The position numbers and the translations under genes were made by a program. 64,000 bases of DNA from Idiomarina sp. X4 (GTDB lineage Bacteria > Pseudomonadota > Gammaproteobacteria > Enterobacterales > Alteromonadaceae): positions 310,001-374,000 of the forward strand of contig NZ_CP025000.1 of the NCBI RefSeq assembly GCF_002808045.1, read 5' to 3'. Below are positions 60,647 through 64,000 of this stretch, one piece after another. Positions within the stretch are counted from its first letter, which is position 1. The number at the start of each line of letters is the position of its first letter. The notes under the pieces were generated by a model, which made no database searches, was not told the origin of the DNA, and saw only the letters and a program-made list of their open reading frames with translations.

Positions 60647-62794
60647 TTAGGTAGCGGTTTGTTCACCACTGTTTTGTTGTCCACCAATTGAGCTGACAAT
60701 GCGAATTTGCTTGTCATCCGGAATTTCCTGATACGACAACACTCGCATACCATCGGTAGCGTGGCGCGCAAATCGCGCCATGGTTGAGCGTAGTAGCCCG
60801 GATGTCAGCAACACAGACGGTTCCCCGTTTATTTCCTGCTGCTGATGCGTTTCGCGTAACGACTGTTGCAAGCGTTCGGCTAAACCGGGTTCAATACCGG
60901 CGCCTTGCTGATTTCCGTCGTTACCAGCCATCTGTAGTGACTGATGCAACATCTGTTCCAACTCTGGCGCCAAAGTTATGACAGGCAGTTCGGTTTCACC
61001 TTCTGAGATATCCTGAACAATCAGACGGCGCAGAGAAATTCGAACGGCAGCCGTTAAGACATCAGGGTCCTGACTGCGTCCTGCGTACTCAACTAACGTT
61101 TGTACAATGGTGCGCATATCACGTATCGCAATGCCTTCATCTAGCAAGTTCTGCAGAACTTTGACAAAGTTACCCAGTGACAATAAATCAGGAATAAGTC
61201 CTTCCACCAATTTCGGATGCGTGCGACCCAGGCGATCCAACAGCTCCTGTGCTTCTTCATGGCCGAGTAACTGCGATGCGTGGTTAGTGACAATTTGGCT
61301 TAAGTGAGTGGCCACTACCGTCGCAGCATCTACTACGGTGTAGCCCAAAGTTTGTGCGTGTTCTTTTTGATCGGGGCGTATCCATACTGCGTCCAGGCCG
61401 AAAGCAGGGTCAGTAGTTTTTTCGCCTTCAAGTTCACCAAAGACCTGGCCTGGGTTAATAGCAAGCTCCCAGTCATGGCGAATTTCCGCTTCACCCATGG
61501 TCACACCCATTAGGGTAATTCGGTAACTGTTCGGGCCTAAATCCAGATTGTCTCTGATATGAACCGCCGGCACCAGGAAGCCGAATTCCTGCGACTGCTT
61601 CTTACGTACCCCTTTAATACGGGATAAGAGCTCGCCACCCTGCTGCTTGTCTACCAGAGGAATAAGGCGATAGCCCACTTCCAGACCAATGGTGTCAACA
61701 TGGCGAACATCGTCCCAGGACAATTCTTTTTGCTGTGCTTGTTGAACTTGCTGCTCTTGCTCTTTTTCAACCAGTTCGCCCTGTTCAACCTTATTCTTTT
61801 TAAGTTTGAAATACGCCGCGCCAGCCAGAACCGCCGACATGCTCAGGAAGGCTAAGTGCGGCATGCCCGGAATAACCCCCATAGCAAACAGCACTGAGCT
61901 AGAAATAACCAATACTTTCGGGTTGTCGAGCAACTGCAGAACCACCGCGTCACCCATGTCTTTGCTGTCATTTTCGCGGGTAATGATAATAGCGGTTGCA
62001 ACAGACAATAACAGCGCGGGAATTTGAGCGACCAAACCGTCACCAATGGTCAGCAAGGTATACACTTCGACCGCTTCACCGAAAGTCAGGCCGTATTGGA
62101 TCATACCAATCAGCAGACCACCGACAATGTTGATAAGCAGGATAAGAATGCCGGCAATGGCGTCGCCTTTAACGAACTTACTGGCACCATCCATCGAGCC
62201 GTAGAAGTCCGCTTCCCGAGTGACGTCACTACGTCGAGCTTTGGCTTCTTCCTGGTTAATAAGGCCGGCGTTCAAGTCAGCATCAATAGCCATTTGCTTA
62301 CCTGGCATGGCGTCCAACGTAAAGCGAGCGGTTACTTCGGAGATACGCCCCGCACCCTTGGTGATAACCACGAAGTTGATAATGACAAGAATGGCGAAGA
62401 CGACTAAACCAACGGTGTAGTTACCGCCGATGACAACACTACCAAACGCTTCAATGACGCTACCAGCAGCGCCTGGTCCATTGTGACCCTCTAGTAGAAC
62501 GATACGTGTCGATGCCACGTTTAAGCTAAGCCGCAATACTGTGGCGATAAGCAGAACGGTCGGAAAGGCAGCGAAATCCAGTGGCCTTTGGGTATAAACC
62601 GCTACCAGCATAACCACGAGCGATAGTGTAATAGAGAACGAAAACAGAATATCCAGCACCATAGCCGGAATAGGCAGCACCACCATCGCCAAAATGGCCA
62701 TAATGGCTAAAGGCGTACCAAAGCCTTTAATTAAATGGGCATTGTTTTGCGTGAAATTTCTTAAACTTACTAACTTTTCGGCACCGCTCGCCAT
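60647..62794 (-). CDS. flhA: Flagellar type III export gate protein FlhA
   Basis: A 715-residue export-gate subunit with eight TM helices in residues 20-330 and a cytoplasmic domain from about 345. The conserved loop between TM4 and TM5 is present (TKGAGRISEVTARFTLDAMPGKQMAIDADLNAG, cited here in part as TKGAGRISEV and PGKQMAIDADLNAG). I chose the ATG at 62794 with AGGAAG upstream; the frame runs to a TTG at 62842 that would overlap a sigma-54-like promoter. It leads the flhA-flhF-flhG-fliA-che operon. Confidence 0.95.
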   Translation of the reverse strand: MASGAEKLVSLRNFTQNNAHLIKGFGTPLAIMAILAMVVLPIPAMVLDILFSFSITLSLVVMLVAVYTQRPLDFAAFPTVLLIATVLRLSLNVASTRIVLLEGHNGPGAAGSVIEAFGSVVIGGNYTVGLVVFAILVIINFVVITKGAGRISEVTARFTLDAMPGKQMAIDADLNAGLINQEEAKARRSDVTREADFYGSMDGASKFVKGDAIAGILILLINIVGGLLIGMIQYGLTFGEAVEVYTLLTIGDGLVAQIPALLLSVATAIIITRENDSKDMGDAVVLQLLDNPKVLVISSSVLFAMGVIPGMPHLAFLSMSAVLAGAAYFKLKKNKVEQGELVEKEQEQQVQQAQQKELSWDDVRHVDTIGLEVGYRLIPLVDKQQGGELLSRIKGVRKKQSQEFGFLVPAVHIRDNLDLGPNSYRITLMGVTMGEAEIRHDWELAINPGQVFGELEGEKTTDPAFGLDAVWIRPDQKEHAQTLGYTVVDAATVVATHLSQIVTNHASQLLGHEEAQELLDRLGRTHPKLVEGLIPDLLSLGNFVKVLQNLLDEGIAIRDMRTIVQTLVEYAGRSQDPDVLTAAVRISLRRLIVQDISEGETELPVITLAPELEQMLHQSLQMAGNDGNQQGAGIEPGLAERLQQSLRETHQQQEINGEPSVLLTSGLLRSTMARFARHATDGMRVLSYQEIPDDKQIRIVSSIGGQQNSGEQTAT

Positions 62795-62838
62795 ACGTCT
62801 TCCTGTTGCGTCAAAAAGTTGAACCTGCGGTGTTTTAT

Positions 62839-62853
62839 TCAAGAATCGAGCCA
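62839..62853 (-). promoter_or_regulatory. Candidate sigma-54 promoter of flhA
   Basis: On minus the sequence TGGCTCG-ATTC-TTGA resembles the sigma-54 consensus TGGCACG-N4-TTGC with correct spacing, differing at one -24-box base and at the C of the -12 GC. The predicted start lies about 30 bases before the flhA ATG. flhA is sigma-54 controlled in Vibrio and Pseudomonas, which makes the site plausible. Confidence 0.4.
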
Positions 62854-62951
62854 GCTTTTTAAGTACTTGCTGACAATACGGTACGAGCTAGCTTACAGAC
62901 ATTTTTTGGCCTACGGCTAAACTATCAGCACTTTGAATAACAGGGGGCTAT

Positions 62952-63368
62952 GTGCGCGGTTACTCCTTAATCGAATTACTAATTGCGCTGGCTATAACAG
63001 CTGGGCTAGGCGCCTTGTCGATGCCTTTGTTCAAACAGCAGACTGAGAGTTTATTACTGCAGCAGGCAAGTTCTCGCTGGTTGTCGTATTTACATCAGAT
63101 CAAAGCAAAGGCACAACGAGCAGAGAGCGGCATAACTGCGGAGCTGGTGCCTCTCGAGGGGCGTTCAAAGGTGTTTGAGTTGGCAACAGAGTCGACTTAT
63201 AGCTCAACAAGACCGTTAATATTCTACGATGATTCTGGTGGTGCGTCGCCCGGTCATATTCGCATTATGAACAATAGCAATACCGTGAAAGTCATTATTA
63301 GCAGTAAAGGACGTATTCGCTCCTGTGTCAGTCATGGAGCATCTTTGCCGAGTTTGTCCTTATGCTAG
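62952..63368 (+). CDS. Type IV pilin-like minor (pseudo)pilin, GspH/FimT type
   Basis: A 138-residue prepilin with class III signal: MRG followed by YSLIELLIALAITAGLG, with Glu at mature position 5, a prepilin-peptidase site and a single hydrophobic helix. The soluble part has two C-terminal-region cysteines that could pair. Start is a GTG at 62952 with AGGGGG upstream. It overlaps the next prepilin gene by seven bases. Such minor pilins prime assembly of type IV pili or type II secretion pseudopili; which one is not decidable here. Confidence 0.8.
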   Translation: MRGYSLIELLIALAITAGLGALSMPLFKQQTESLLLQQASSRWLSYLHQIKAKAQRAESGITAELVPLEGRSKVFELATESTYSSTRPLIFYDDSGGASPGHIRIMNNSNTVKVIISSKGRIRSCVSHGASLPSLSLC

Positions 63369-63886
63369 ACAGAAACCTTGCTCAAAAAAGTCATGGGTAC
63401 AGCTTAATTGAAGTGCTTATTGCTGCGTCACTGGGAGCCATTATTGTCATGACCGCACAAAAGCTATTGCAATGGCAGAAAGGCGCTCAACATAGCTCGA
63501 TATCGAAGGCAGTTTTTATGTTGAACGGGCAAGCGGTTGCAGGGGAGTTTTTTAGCAGTTTAAGCAACGCGGTGGTTGACGGCATGCAACGCCCAGAGCG
63601 TGGTTGCTACGTCTTCCCGACACAAGACGGAGGCTCTGTCGGCTTTCGGGTTAGACATTATCAGTTGCAGCATAACCCAATGACACTGGACTGTGCGGGT
63701 TATGGTTGGCAGTCATTGACCGACAGAGCTCAGTTTAAGGTTTTGGAGTTATTGGTTGAAACCAGCGCTTCATTAACTCCTGAAGACAGCTCTAAATTAT
63801 TTATTAACCTGTCGACTTCACGAGACACAAAGGAAGGTATTCAGGAACAGCAATTTAAGCGGACACTTACCGTTTTCTCTCAGTAA
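63362..63886 (+). CDS. Type IV pilin-like minor pilin, PilW-like
   Basis: A 174-residue prepilin with a 12-residue leader (ending KSHG), then YSLIEVLIAASLGAIIVM including Glu5, so it should be cleaved after Gly and built into a pilus. The remaining part is polar and contains cysteines near residues 80 and 116. Size and position after a FimT-like gene and before a PilX-like gene fit a PilW role. Start ATG 63362 lies inside the previous gene, so translation is coupled. Confidence 0.75.
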   Translation: MLDRNLAQKSHGYSLIEVLIAASLGAIIVMTAQKLLQWQKGAQHSSISKAVFMLNGQAVAGEFFSSLSNAVVDGMQRPERGCYVFPTQDGGSVGFRVRHYQLQHNPMTLDCAGYGWQSLTDRAQFKVLELLVETSASLTPEDSSKLFINLSTSRDTKEGIQEQQFKRTLTVFSQ

Positions 63887-63904
63887 CAGAAATGGATATT
63901 CATT

Positions 63905-64000
63905 ATGAAAGCGAAAGGATTCGCGTTGATACTGACGTTAGTGACACTCATAAGCCTGAGCTCCGCGAGCTTGGCCGCCTTGTTATTTTACGCACAAATG
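63905..64000 (+). CDS. Pilin-like protein, PilX/GspK type (3' partial)
   Basis: The first 32 residues are visible; the gene runs off the right edge. The start MKAKG then FALILTLVTLISLSSASLAA is a class III signal with a cut after Gly5 but no Glu at mature position 5 (Leu instead), as in PilX and GspK. It begins 18 bases after the previous stop and continues the minor-pilin cluster. Confidence 0.65.
   Translation, partial: MKAKGFALILTLVTLISLSSASLAALLFYAQM

Overview
The window reads as chromosomal core DNA of a marine gammaproteobacterium of the Alteromonadales. The best guess is Idiomarina or a close relative, inferred from gene order and protein character rather than from a database match. 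Coding density is very high and many neighbouring genes overlap by 1, 4 or 8 bases. I see no transposase, prophage, CRISPR array or plasmid gene. Both window ends cut through genes: an iron-binding protein on the left and a pilin-like protein on the right.

Layout. 1-4565 (+): a ferric-iron ABC importer (fbpA, partial; fbpB; fbpC) followed by a ZntB/CorA-type metal transporter. 4668-7559 (+): propionyl-CoA synthetase prpE and a YrbG-type Ca2+/Na+ antiporter. 7590-8847 (+): an iron-storage unit (bfd and two bacterioferritin genes) with a Fur-like site and a perfect 12-bp hairpin over the bfd start. 8907-16293 (-): a small lipoprotein, tRNA-Ser, a chemoreceptor, then a glutamine amidotransferase, a glutamine-synthetase-fold amidoligase and a secreted M28 peptidase in tight array, and a large PilZ protein. 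16365-24526: an epimerase-like SDR (+), then gltD, gltB, nadA and two identical tRNA-Lys genes (-). 24661-29837 (-): the Tol-Pal operon (ybgC, tolQ, tolR, tolA, tolB, pal, cpoB). A 387-base gap follows that looks like a plus-strand small-RNA gene. 30225-34989 (-): ruvB, ruvA, ruvC, yebC, aspS. 35059-40621: a periplasmic-sensor diguanylate cyclase (-), cmoA and cmoB (+), galU (-), a small membrane protein (+) and an RssB-like regulator (-). 40677-48368 (-): mlaA and a complete cytochrome c maturation set, ccmA to ccmI. 48447-50449 (+): a FliK-like protein and a FlhX (FlhB C-domain) protein. 50446-62794 (-): a DUF2802 protein, cheW, parP, parC, cheB, cheA, cheZ, cheY, fliA, flhG, flhF and flhA, i.e. 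the chemotaxis and polar-flagellum control cluster. 62952-64000 (+): the start of a minor-pilin cluster.

How the genes fit together. Iron import at the left end and Bfd/bacterioferritin storage form an iron-homeostasis theme. The two bacterioferritin subunits have complementary defects: one keeps the haem methionine but has lost ferroxidase ligands, and the other is the reverse. The right-hand cluster would set one polar flagellum (FlhF/FlhG), run its motor-control pathway (CheA/W/Y/B/Z) and place the chemoreceptor array at the pole (ParC/ParP). CheA carries a threefold acidic repeat where a P2 domain would be expected.

The items most worth following up are the putative small RNA at about 30116-30222, the bfd leader hairpin at 7611-7646, the peptidase-amidoligase-amidotransferase unit at 11311-14301, the split-function bacterioferritin pair, and the CheA repeat.
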